This document shows positions 15,297 through 24,934 of a DNA stretch of 64,000 bases, in pieces. A program made the translations under genes and the position numbers. Below the pieces are notes generated by a model that saw nothing but the letters and a program-made list of their open reading frames with translations, was not told where the DNA came from and searched no databases. Positions within the stretch are counted from its first letter, which is position 1. Each line of letters opens with the position of its first letter. The stretch comes from Brevibacterium sp. XM4083 (GTDB lineage: Bacteria > Actinomycetota > Actinomycetes > Actinomycetales > Brevibacteriaceae). The stretch spans positions 394,101 to 458,100 of the forward strand of contig NZ_VFYR02000004.1 in NCBI RefSeq assembly GCF_006489205.2, read 5' to 3'.

Positions 15297-16336
15297 TGAG
15301 CAACCCGTGGGTCGTTGCGGCCCTGACCATCCTCATCATCGGGCTCAGCGCGTTCTTCGTCGCCGTCGAGTTCGCCCTCATCGCGGCAAAGCGCCACAGG
15401 CTCGAGGATGCCGCCCCGACGAGCCGTTCGGCCAGGGCTGCTCTGCGCAGCTCGACCGAGCTCTCGGTGCTGCTCGCCGGCTCCCAGCTCGGCATCACGG
15501 CCTGCACCCTGGCCCTCGGTGCGATCACGAAGCCCGCCGTCCACTACTGGATCACCCCGATCGCCGAGGCGGCCGGCCTGCCCCTGTGGCTCGCCGACGT
15601 CATCGGGTTCGTCCTCGCGCTCGTCATCGTCACGTTCCTCCACCTCGTCGTCGGTGAGATGGCGCCGAAGTCGTGGGCCGTGGCCCACCCGGAGCGGTCG
15701 GCGATCATGCTCGCACTGCCGATGCGGGCGTTCATGTTCGTCACCCGGCCGCTGCTCATCGCGCTCAACAACGCGGCGAACTGGTGTCTCAAGCGCGTCG
15801 GCGTCGAACCCGTCGACGAGGTCGACCAGACCCACAACCCGGACGATCTGCGGCAGCTGCTCCAGCATTCGGCGCAGGCCGGGACCCTCGAGAAGGACGA
15901 TTCGGACTCCCTGCTCAGCGCTCTGGCGCTGTCGAAGCTCACGCTCGACGACCTCGTCGCCGGGCACGGGGCACCGACGGTCGTCGGTCCCGGAGCCACC
16001 GCCGGGGACGTGCGCAGCGCCTCGCACGAGAAGCGGCACCGCCGCATCCTCGTGCGATCGGAGGAGAACGGACCCCCGACCCACATGGTCCACGTGCGCG
16101 ACGTCCTCATGCTCGACGACGCCGATCCCGTCACCGAGGCGCTGCGCCCGGTCACCGTGCTGCCGGGCACGATGACCGTCATCCAGGCGTTCGCCGTGAT
16201 GAAGGAGGAGGGCTCGCAGCTCGCCCTCGTCGAGCGCGCCGACGGTTCGCTCGGTGTCGTCACCGCCACCGACGTGCTCCGCTACCTGCTCTCCGCGGGC
16301 GCCGACTCGACCGTCGCTGATGCGCCGACGAAGTGA
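15293..16336 (+). CDS. Second CNNM/CorC-type transporter, truncated domain set
   Basis: This 347-residue paralogue of the preceding gene has a DUF21 membrane domain (residues 1-185, opening with NPWVVAALTILIIGLSAFFV and carrying GEMAPKSWAVAHPERSA) and a divergent CBS pair (about 225-335). It lacks the C-terminal CorC domain. Such long/short pairs are common in actinobacteria. The ATG at 15293 overlaps the upstream TGA. A second ATG one codon later would also fit. A 15-bp hairpin follows 65 bp after the stop. Confidence 0.88.
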   Translation: MMSNPWVVAALTILIIGLSAFFVAVEFALIAAKRHRLEDAAPTSRSARAALRSSTELSVLLAGSQLGITACTLALGAITKPAVHYWITPIAEAAGLPLWLADVIGFVLALVIVTFLHLVVGEMAPKSWAVAHPERSAIMLALPMRAFMFVTRPLLIALNNAANWCLKRVGVEPVDEVDQTHNPDDLRQLLQHSAQAGTLEKDDSDSLLSALALSKLTLDDLVAGHGAPTVVGPGATAGDVRSASHEKRHRRILVRSEENGPPTHMVHVRDVLMLDDADPVTEALRPVTVLPGTMTVIQAFAVMKEEGSQLALVERADGSLGVVTATDVLRYLLSAGADSTVADAPTK

Positions 16337-16400
16337 GCCGGGCTCGACGAAACGAGTCGGCCGTGGTGCCGTGAGTCGGCCGCGGTGACGTGAGCTGAGT

Positions 16401-16446
16401 GGTGGATTCCGCTCGAGATCGACGTGATTGTCGAGCGGAATCCACC
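16401..16446. terminator. Perfect 15-bp inverted repeat after CNNM operon
   Basis: GTGGATTCCGCTCGA (16402-16416) pairs with TCGAGCGGAATCCAC (16431-16445) around a 14-nt loop. It sits 65 bp beyond the CNNM stop and 88 bp before the PopR-like start. It is most simply a terminator, though the lack of a U-tract leaves an operator role open. Confidence 0.6.
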
Positions 16447-16533
16447 TCGGGGCGCCTCCCGCGATCCCGCCCCGGTCGTCTGCTCACAGCGGAAAGCCTC
16501 GCGAGCGGTCGATCGTCGGCCTAGGCTCACAGC

Positions 16534-16896
16534 ATGGACGACCATCGCGCCCCCGTGACCCCGCCCCGGCTCTGGCGTGAGACCCTCGGCCGCGTGCTGC
16601 GGGTGCGGCGCACAGAGCTCGCGCTCACCCTCGCCGCCGTCTCGAAGCTGTCGGGAGTCTCCACGCAGTATCTCTCCGAGATCGAACGCGGCCTCAAGGA
16701 TCCGTCCTCGGAGGTCATCGAGGCGATCGCCGCCGTCCTCGGCCTCTCCCTCCCTCAGGTACTCGTGCTCGCTGCCGCCGATCTCCAGGCCGGCTCGCTC
16801 CAGCTCGCCCGCCTCACCCTCGCCCAGACTCCCACGCGTCACGCTCCCGCACCCGCGCGCAGCTCCGGCCAGGCGCAGCTCTCACTCGCAGCCTGA
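16534..16896 (+). CDS. PopR/ClgR-like XRE activator of clp genes, ends in LAA
   Basis: This 120-residue protein has an XRE HTH (residues 17-75) containing VSKLSGVSTQYLSEIERGLKDPSSEVIEAI. The YLSEIERGxKxxSSE block is the hallmark of ClgR/PopR, actinobacterial activators of clp genes. It faces a two-gene clpP operon, as popR does in Streptomyces. The C-terminus reads QAQLSLAA. Ala-Ala ends make PopR a ClpP substrate in S. lividans, so conditional proteolysis of this regulator is likely. TAGGCT lies 6 nt before the ATG with no ribosome-binding site, suggesting a leaderless transcript. PopR is favoured over ClgR by context. Confidence 0.8.
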   Translation: MDDHRAPVTPPRLWRETLGRVLRVRRTELALTLAAVSKLSGVSTQYLSEIERGLKDPSSEVIEAIAAVLGLSLPQVLVLAAADLQAGSLQLARLTLAQTPTRHAPAPARSSGQAQLSLAA

Positions 16897-16970
16897 GGTC
16901 GTGAATCACGGCGAACCTCCAGCACGCCGACCCCGCCCCGCGACCAACCTGCACGGCCCGCCGCGCCCCC

Positions 16971-17552
16971 TCACACGATCTGGTCGACGATCCCGAACGC
17001 CTTCGCCGCGGTCGCGTCGAGGACGAGGTCACGGTCGAGATCGGCGTGGATCTGCTCGGGGCTGCGCCCAGTGTCGGCGGCGAGCATGGCCTCGACCTCC
17101 CGGCGCTGCCGCACGATCTCGTCGGCGGCGACGATGAGGTCGGGGATCGTCCCCCGCGCCCCGTCCGCGTGCGGCTGGCGCAGGACGACCCGGGCGTGGG
17201 CGAGCATCGACCGCTGCCCCGCCTCTCCTCCGGCGAGCAGCACCGCGGCGTCGGCGACCGCCTGCCCGACGCACGTCGTCGCGACCGGCGCGGACACGTG
17301 CGACATCGCGTCATAGACCGCCGTCATCGCGGTGAGCGAACCGCCCGGTGAGTTGATGTAGAGATGGATCGGCAGCTCCTGACTGGCCGCCTCGAGGTGG
17401 AGGAGCTGAGCGATGACGGTGTTGGCGACGCCGTCGTCGATCGGCACGCCGAGGTAGATGATCCGATTGCCGAGCAGGTGCGAGTAGACGTCGACGATCT
17501 TCTCGGAGTTCCCCGACCGGTCGACGACATGGGGGATCGTGTACTGGCTCAT
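16971..17552 (-). CDS. ClpP paralogue lacking catalytic Ser and His
   Basis: This 193-residue ClpP-fold protein includes YINSPGGSLTAMTAVYDAM and the adaptor-facing residues of the family. The active-site block G-Q-A-A-S-M is here GQAVADAAVLL, so the nucleophile Ser is Ala. The M-I-H-Q-P block is VVLRQP, so the catalytic His is Arg. Only the Asp (in DRDLVLDATAAKAFGIVD) remains. It should be proteolytically dead yet able to form rings, like ClpR in plastids. The ATG at 17552 overlaps the stop of the active clpP by one base. The extended upstream frame was rejected because the true clpP gene occupies it. Confidence 0.88.
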   Translation of the reverse strand: MSQYTIPHVVDRSGNSEKIVDVYSHLLGNRIIYLGVPIDDGVANTVIAQLLHLEAASQELPIHLYINSPGGSLTAMTAVYDAMSHVSAPVATTCVGQAVADAAVLLAGGEAGQRSMLAHARVVLRQPHADGARGTIPDLIVAADEIVRQRREVEAMLAADTGRSPEQIHADLDRDLVLDATAAKAFGIVDQIV

Positions 17553-18211
17553 CACCGGACCCCGTCCGCTGCGAGTCCGCGCGTGCGCCCTGGTCCCAGC
17601 GGCGCGAAGAGCTCGGACGAGGCGGACACGACCCGGTCGATGAACCCGTACTCGACGGCCGCCTCGGCGGAGAACCATTTGTCGCGCAGGGAATCATGGA
17701 ACACCTGGTCGAAGGTCTGCCCGGTCGCCTCGCTGATGCGGGTGAGGACGGAATCGCGGACGTCGCGCAGGTCCCCGCCCTGGAGTTCGATGTCGGCGGC
17801 CGCACCCCCGATCCCCGCCGACCCCTGGTGGAGGAGGATCTTCGCGTGCGGGAGCGCCAGGCGCTTGCCGGGCGTGCCCATCGTGAGGATGAACTGCCCC
17901 GCCGAGGCGGCCCACCCGAACGCGATCGTCACGACATCGTTCGGCACGGCGGCGATGACATCAGCGATCGCGTGCATCATCGGCACCGACCCGCCCGGGG
18001 AGTTGATCCAGAGGAAGATGTCGGCGCTCGGGTCCTCGGCCGAGAGGAGGATGAGGCGGGAGGCGATCTCCATGCCGTTGTCGTCGCGCAGTTCGCCGTT
18101 GAAGACGACCGAGCGATGGGCGAAGAGCATGCGCTGGGATTCGGGGACGGGGGTCACGGTGGGGACGTCGTCGTTCTCGTCCCAGACCGGTGGAGCGGTG
18201 AGTGTGAACAT
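17552..18211 (-). CDS. clpP: ClpP peptidase subunit, catalytically complete
   Basis: This 219-residue serine peptidase of the Clp protease has its catalytic triad present: Ser in FGWAASAGQFIL, His in AKILLHQGS and Asp in RDKWFSAEAAVEYGFID. It carries WINSPGGSVPMMHAI, the substrate-binding strand. It is the first gene of the operon, with the degenerate paralogue directly coupled downstream. By analogy with Streptomyces clpP3-clpP4 it is probably a secondary, conditionally expressed ClpP, with the housekeeping clpP1-clpP2 pair expected elsewhere. A PopR-type operator lies about 65 bp upstream. Confidence 0.9.
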   Translation of the reverse strand: MFTLTAPPVWDENDDVPTVTPVPESQRMLFAHRSVVFNGELRDDNGMEIASRLILLSAEDPSADIFLWINSPGGSVPMMHAIADVIAAVPNDVVTIAFGWAASAGQFILTMGTPGKRLALPHAKILLHQGSAGIGGAAADIELQGGDLRDVRDSVLTRISEATGQTFDQVFHDSLRDKWFSAEAAVEYGFIDRVVSASSELFAPLGPGRTRGLAADGVR

Positions 18212-18270
18212 GTCCCCACGATGACAGCGCCGAGGCGGTCGCCGACAAGGATTCTGCCGGGAGCGGATCG

Positions 18271-18288
18271 TGCCTGCCGTGGGCAGAC
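18271..18288. promoter_or_regulatory. Candidate PopR operator
   Basis: CTGCC (18274-18278), GTG, GGCAG (18282-18286) form a perfect dyad inside a match to TTCTGCC-N3-GGCAGAA, the sequence I recall for PopR in Streptomyces lividans. A further half-site TTCTGCC lies at 18252-18258. Both are in the 100 bp before the clpP operon, upstream of its start. Confidence 0.6.
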
Positions 18289-18337
18289 GCGCATGCTATC
18301 GTCGACAGCGCAGGAACTGATGTGGGAGGCGGGTGCG

Positions 18338-18640
18338 ATGCTGAGTCTGTGGATGGCGATCCAGCTCATCGTCGTCGTGCTCAGCGCCGATGTCGACGCG
18401 GTGCTTCCGCAGTCGCCGGCGCATCTCCTCGTCCTCGTCCTCCTCGGAGCCGCGTTCCTCACTCCCGTCGGGGTGTGGGCGGCGAGTGCGCTCGTGCGCG
18501 TGCTCTCCCTGGCCCCGCACGGTCCGTGGACGCGCCGTGAGCCCTCGGCGGTCCGCGACTTCCGCATGCCGGCCGAGCCCGGCACCCCGGGCACCGTGAT
18601 GGCCAGAGCGCCGTCCTTCGTCGTCTCAGCCCACGCCTGA
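18338..18640 (+). CDS. DUF6412-like small membrane protein
   Basis: This 100-residue protein has two hydrophobic segments (about residues 3-20 and 33-55, the latter LLVLVLLGAAFLTPVGVWA) and a polar C-terminal tail. It matches the small proteins encoded just before YidC paralogues in actinobacteria (DUF6412). Its position 227 bp before yidC supports this. The ATG at 18338 was chosen because GGGAGG lies 8 nt upstream. An ATG at 18320 lacks such a site. A role assisting or modulating the insertase is only inferred. It is divergent from the clpP operon. Confidence 0.7.
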   Translation: MLSLWMAIQLIVVVLSADVDAVLPQSPAHLLVLVLLGAAFLTPVGVWAASALVRVLSLAPHGPWTRREPSAVRDFRMPAEPGTPGTVMARAPSFVVSAHA

Positions 18641-18791
18641 ACGACGGATGCTCTGACGGGACGGCCCTGCCAGCGTTGCCCTGTTGGCACGGCCCCGTTG
18701 CCCCACCTCGGCGCTGTCTCCTACTCCCGCCTCCGCGCGGGAGGGCAGCAGATCCATTCCTCGTTCAGGTGACGACCCCACCCCTGTGCCC

Positions 18792-18810
18792 GAGCACTGT
18801 CGCAGTGCTC
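18792..18810. promoter_or_regulatory. Perfect palindrome in the yidC leader
   Basis: GAGCACTG-TCG-CAGTGCTC is an 8-bp perfect dyad located 58 bp before the yidC start. It could be an operator or an mRNA hairpin. No regulator can be assigned. Confidence 0.45.
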
Positions 18811-18867
18811 GTGCACGCCGCGTGAGCTCGGTTCCGTGCCCACGCGGACGAACGAAGGACACCGTCT

Positions 18868-19653
18868 GTGAACATCTACGAATTCCCACCCATCAAACTC
18901 CTCGTCTCCGGCGCGTACTGGCTCGTCACCGCGCTCAGCGATCTCCTCGCCCCACTCGCCGGTGAGAGCAGTGCGGCGATCGCCGTCATCGTCCTCACCC
19001 TCGCCGTGCGCACCCTCCTCATCCCCGTCGGCCTCTCCCAGGTCAGGGCCGGCATCACGCGCAAGCGCCTGGCCCCGAAGATCGCCGAGCTGCAGAAGCG
19101 GCACAAGGGCAACCAGCAGGTCATGCAGGAGAAGCTCATGGAGCTCTACCGGGAGGAGAACGCCTCACCGTTCGCCGGCTGCCTGCCGGTGCTCCTGCAG
19201 ATTCCCGTGCTCATGGCCGTCTACGGCCTCTTCGTCCAGCCGACGATCGGCGGTCAGGCCAACGAGCTGCTCGGGCACACGCTCTTCGGGATTCCGCTGA
19301 GCTCGAGTCTCGTCGGACTCATCGGCGCAGGCGAGCTCACCTGGGTCGCGGGCGTGCTCTATGCCGGGCTCATCGTCGCGATCGCCGTCGTCGCCGCGCT
19401 CTCCCGCCATCTGCTCATGCCGCAGCCGACCGCCTCGGCGACCGACTCCGCGAACCAGCTGCCCGGCGGGGTCGACCTGTCGGGGATGACGCGGATGCTC
19501 AGCTTCATGCCGTTCCTCACCGCCGTCTTCGCCGCGTTCGTGCCGCTCGCCGCGACCCTCTACCTCATGACGACGACCGCGTGGACACTCGTCGAGCGGA
19601 TCACCATCAACCGCGCCCTCGGCGTCGACCACACGGGCGCCCCACGTGAATAG
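18868..19653 (+). CDS. yidC: YidC/Oxa1-family membrane protein insertase (paralogue)
   Basis: This 261-residue insertase inserts and folds membrane proteins, alone or with Sec. The 60KD_IMP domain spans almost the whole protein. It contains LTLAVRTLLIPVGLSQVRAG with the conserved membrane-embedded Arg, FAGCLPVLLQIPVLMAVYGLF, and three later helices ending in LYLMTTTAWTLVERI. The protein is shorter than the main actinobacterial YidC and is not next to rnpA/rpmH, so it is probably a second copy. The start is GTG with GAAGGA 8 nt upstream. A hairpin follows the stop. Confidence 0.9.
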   Translation: MNIYEFPPIKLLVSGAYWLVTALSDLLAPLAGESSAAIAVIVLTLAVRTLLIPVGLSQVRAGITRKRLAPKIAELQKRHKGNQQVMQEKLMELYREENASPFAGCLPVLLQIPVLMAVYGLFVQPTIGGQANELLGHTLFGIPLSSSLVGLIGAGELTWVAGVLYAGLIVAIAVVAALSRHLLMPQPTASATDSANQLPGGVDLSGMTRMLSFMPFLTAVFAAFVPLAATLYLMTTTAWTLVERITINRALGVDHTGAPRE

Positions 19654-19655
19654 AA

Positions 19656-19675
19656 GCTGAACCGGAGGGTTCAGC
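19656..19675 (+). terminator. Short hairpin after yidC
   Basis: GCTGAACC (19656-19663) pairs with GGTTCAGC (19668-19675) around a 4-nt loop, three bases after the stop codon. Confidence 0.6.
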
Positions 19676-19729
19676 AACGGTCAACCTGCCGGACAGCTGG
19701 GCTCCGTCGGGTCAACCTATCCTGTCGCC

Positions 19730-20749
19730 ATGGTCAATCGACGCACACTCATCACGAGGGCCGGGATCGGTGCCCTCGGGGCCTCGCTCGGCGCGTCCCT
19801 CGGCGCCGTTCCGGCGGCCGCGAAGCCCAACGGCAAAGGACAGGGCAACAGCACAACGTTCAACGTCATCTCCGACATCCAGGGCGATCTCAACGATCTC
19901 GGGGTCGCCCTCGACGATATGGCGACGACCAATCCGGGCAGTGCCGGACTCGCGATCGCCGGAGACATCACGCCGCGCGGATACGACTTCGAATACGCCG
20001 ATGTGCAGAAGCGCATGGACAAGCACTCCCACCCGGACACGGTGGCGTGGGCGATCGGCAATCACGAGTTCTACGTGCCGAAGTACAAGGATCCGAACAC
20101 GCTGTCTCAGGACACGTGGCCCAACGGCGTCGTCGAAGACTCGCTGTTCAAGAGCTTCTACAACTTCGCCGGACGCAACTCGATCTTCGAGGAGTTCAGC
20201 TTCGGCGGGATTCCCGTCCTCGCGATCGGCACGGAACGCTACATGCGGTACCACGACGAGAAGCTCTGGGACGAAGTGTGGATGAGCGACGCCCAGTTCA
20301 ACTGGCTCGACGATCGGCTGAAGTATTGGAACCAGCGCAGCAAGCCGATCATGATCATCACTCACCATCCGCTGCCGAACACGGTCTCAGGGACGAGGAA
20401 CTCCCTCTACCTGTCCGACTATCTGCAGTCCGATCGCCTTCTCGACGTGCTCGGTCCGTACCGGAACGTCTTCCTGTTCTCCGGACACACGCACTGGGAC
20501 CTCGACCTCTCCGACTGGTACACCCGCCGGGTCGTCGCCTCCTCGGGCAACCTCCAGGGGTTCAATGTCTTCAACACGGGAGCGATCGAGACCGGTTACA
20601 CCGACAACGGCAAGGGCGGCGAGCAGACGGTCGCCGGTGGGTTCAATCAGGGGCTGCAGGTCGAGGTGACGAACAAGACCGTGACGGTGCGGGCTCGCGA
20701 CTTCGGGAAGAAGGCGTGGCTCAAGGAGATCACGGTCCCCCTCGACTGA
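19730..20749 (+). CDS. Tat-exported metallophosphoesterase
   Basis: This 339-residue secreted calcineurin-like phosphoesterase has an N-terminus MVNRRTLITRAGIGALGASLGA, a twin-arginine signal ending near AAA at about residue 32. Metal-binding motifs follow in order: VISDIQGD (D-x-Q variant of D-x-H), IAGDITPRGYD, AIGNHEF, ITHHPLP and FSGHTHWD. They give a dinuclear metal site, with the usual first His replaced by Gln. The substrate is unknown (phosphodiesters or phosphoproteins). TATCCT lies exactly 6 nt before the ATG with no ribosome-binding site, so the mRNA is probably leaderless. It converges on the Clp ATPase gene. Confidence 0.87.
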   Translation: MVNRRTLITRAGIGALGASLGASLGAVPAAAKPNGKGQGNSTTFNVISDIQGDLNDLGVALDDMATTNPGSAGLAIAGDITPRGYDFEYADVQKRMDKHSHPDTVAWAIGNHEFYVPKYKDPNTLSQDTWPNGVVEDSLFKSFYNFAGRNSIFEEFSFGGIPVLAIGTERYMRYHDEKLWDEVWMSDAQFNWLDDRLKYWNQRSKPIMIITHHPLPNTVSGTRNSLYLSDYLQSDRLLDVLGPYRNVFLFSGHTHWDLDLSDWYTRRVVASSGNLQGFNVFNTGAIETGYTDNGKGGEQTVAGGFNQGLQVEVTNKTVTVRARDFGKKAWLKEITVPLD

Positions 20750-20820
20750 CCGGGTGCCGCGCCCCACGGTCCCAGCCAGCGCCCTCAAGGCCCTGCTCAA
20801 GGCCTGCGCAGACACAACAA

Positions 20821-20876
20821 CGCGGTGATCCGACATATACGCTGTTAGCAGAGGGCGTATATGTCGGATCACCGCG
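20821..20876. terminator. 22-bp perfect inverted repeat between convergent genes
   Basis: The arm at 20821-20842 (CGCGGTGATCCGACATATAC plus GC) is exactly complementary to 20855-20876, with a 12-nt loop. It lies between the phosphoesterase and Clp ATPase 3' ends and can terminate both. The stem is longer and more AT-rich in its centre than other hairpins here. Confidence 0.75.
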
Positions 20877-20909
20877 TCGAAGAGGGCGGCGCCCCGCGCC
20901 GGCGGCCGG

Positions 20910-23456
<2,547 letters not shown>

Positions 23457-23473
23457 AACGGTCTCCTTTGGAA

Positions 23474-23494
23474 GTTGAGCCAGGGTGACTCATG
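23474..23494. promoter_or_regulatory. HAIR-like (HspR) operator
   Basis: GTTGAGC-N7-ACTCATG matches the HspR inverted repeat CTTGAGT-N7-ACTCAAG at 11 of 14 positions with exact spacing. A further ACTCAAT half-site begins at 23507. Both lie 18-57 bp before the Clp ATPase start, so heat-shock repression by HspR is predicted. Confidence 0.6.
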
Positions 23495-23605
23495 TACGTC
23501 TGTTTGACTCAATCAACGAGAATCCTCCCGGGGTTATTCCCCGCCCCTCCCCGGCGTGACGGACGTCTCGATTACCCACGGGAACCAAAGCTCTGACCAG
23601 GGGTT

Positions 23606-24076
23606 TCACCGGTCGCGGCGAGCCTGCCGGTCGGCCGCGCGATGGCTGCGACCGGTGACCGGCCGGGATCCGACCACCTCGGCGAGGCCGATCGGAGGCA
23701 TGCCCACGTAGATCGACTCCGCGCCGGCCACCGGGTAGGTCTCATGCCACACGCCGACGGCCCGCGGCGCATTCCGCGCGCGGCGGTTGAACGCCGACCA
23801 TGCGGGCCGATGGGACGACTGCGGATCGGAGGCGTACGCATAGAGCTTCTCGAGCGAACTCCAGTACTGCACCGTCCACGGACCGCGCGGGTCGGCGATC
23901 AACTGGAATCCGAGCAGTCCGGAGTCGGGGTCCTGCGAGAGTTCGCGGAGCATCGGGGGCATCGCGCGGAACACGGGCAGCCAGAGATCGGGGCGCCACC
24001 ACTGGCGGATGCGCATGCCGATGTGGAAGACGACGAGCTCGTCGTCATAGTCATGGGTGAGTCGAGTCGTCGTCAT
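23606..24076 (-). CDS. DUF4188 family protein
   Basis: This 156-residue cytoplasmic protein is of the DUF4188 family, related to dimeric ferredoxin-like-fold monooxygenases. Recognisable parts are VVFHIGMRIRQWW near the N-terminus, GLLGFQLIADPRGPWTVQYW in the middle and AVGVWHETYPV towards the end. The family is poorly characterised and is often paired with a regulator. Here it is divergent from a MerR-type gene and shares a control region with two dyads. CAGGAG lies 8 nt before the ATG. The Arg-rich last 15 residues vary in the family. Confidence 0.82.
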   Translation of the reverse strand: MTTTRLTHDYDDELVVFHIGMRIRQWWRPDLWLPVFRAMPPMLRELSQDPDSGLLGFQLIADPRGPWTVQYWSSLEKLYAYASDPQSSHRPAWSAFNRRARNAPRAVGVWHETYPVAGAESIYVGMPPIGLAEVVGSRPVTGRSHRAADRQARRDR

Positions 24077-24092
24077 CGTGAACTCCTGAGCT

Positions 24093-24138
24093 ATTGGATA
24101 CTTTCACTCTCCAATTTTGGATAGTTATACTTTCCAAT
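24093..24138. promoter_or_regulatory. Two tandem TTGGA-N11-TCCAA dyads
   Basis: ATTGGA-N11-TCCAAT at 24093-24115 is followed by TTTGGA-N11-TCCAAT at 24116-24138. The dyads have equal length and are 23 bp apart. They fill the AT-rich space between the DUF4188 and MerR genes and include TATACT (24126-24131), a good -10. They are the likely binding sites of the adjacent MerR-type regulator. Confidence 0.75.
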
Positions 24139-24199
24139 GTCAAGGGGTCGAAGGCCCGAATCATTCGGAAGAAGAATCGGACGAGAGAAGGAGGACTCT

Positions 24200-24895
24200 G
24201 TGCGGATCTCCGAGCTGTCACGGCGCAGCGACGTGCCGGTGGCGACGATCAAGTACTACCTGCGGGAGGGACTGCTGGCGGCCGGCGAGCGGACGTCGGC
24301 GACGCAGGCGGTCTACTCCGAGGCGCACGTCGACCGTCTCGAGCTCATCCGCGCCCTCCTCGGCCCGGCCCGACTGAGCATCGAGGCGGCCAGACGCGTG
24401 CTCGGCGTCATCGACGACCCGCCGGAGACGTTCTCCGAGGTGCTCGGCGCGGCACAGCACGCGACGATGCCCGCGGAGTCCCACCGTCCGACCGGCTCGT
24501 CCCGTGAGACAGACTCATCCCGTCAGACTGGTTCGTCCCGTCAGACACGCTCGTCCCGTCAGGGGCCTGAGGGAACCGCCACCGAGGCGGCCCTCGACCT
24601 CATCGCCGAACTCGGGTGGACGATCGACCCCGACAGCGTCGAAGTCGACCAGCTCGCCACGGCGCTGCGGGCTCTCGATGCGGCGGGCATCGACCTCATC
24701 GACGGCGGCCTCGCCCGCTACGGGCGCACCATCCACGACCTCGCCGAGGCGGAGGTCGACACCGTGCCCACCGCCGAGATCGACAGCGCCGTCCGGCAGG
24801 CCGTGCTCGGCACACTGCTCCTCGAGCCGGTGCTCCTGGCTCTGCGCCGCCTCGCCCAACAGGACGTCGCGATCAGACGGTTCAGGGAGGGGTGA
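24200..24895 (+). CDS. MerR-family regulator with repeat-bearing linker
   Basis: This 231-residue regulator has an N-terminal MerR winged HTH (residues 1-70, MRISELSRRSDVPVATIKYY) followed by a linker of four TGSSRQ-like repeats (about residues 97-122) and a helical C-terminal effector domain (about 130-231). It starts at GTG 24200, with AAGGAGG 5 nt upstream. The C-terminal domain lacks Cys, so metal sensing is unlikely. It probably controls the divergent DUF4188 gene and itself through the two dyads between them. The ligand is unknown. Confidence 0.85.
   Translation: MRISELSRRSDVPVATIKYYLREGLLAAGERTSATQAVYSEAHVDRLELIRALLGPARLSIEAARRVLGVIDDPPETFSEVLGAAQHATMPAESHRPTGSSRETDSSRQTGSSRQTRSSRQGPEGTATEAALDLIAELGWTIDPDSVEVDQLATALRALDAAGIDLIDGGLARYGRTIHDLAEAEVDTVPTAEIDSAVRQAVLGTLLLEPVLLALRRLAQQDVAIRRFREG
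24496..24567 (+). repeat. 18-bp in-frame tandem repeat (4 units) in MerR gene
   Basis: Units of 18 bp begin at 24496, 24514, 24532 and 24550, each built on CTCGTCCCGTCAGAC with small changes. They encode six-residue repeats in the linker between the DNA-binding and effector domains. Copy number could vary by slippage without breaking the frame. Confidence 0.85.
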
Positions 24896-24934
24896 CCGCG
24901 ACTCCCCACTCGCTGTCGATCACGGCCAAACCCA

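Noticed and set aside
18769..18828. Possible short leader peptide before yidC (GTG at about 18769, rich in Pro and Val)
   Set aside because: No Shine-Dalgarno precedes it and its stop is not coupled to yidC. The overlapping palindrome explains the sequence as well.
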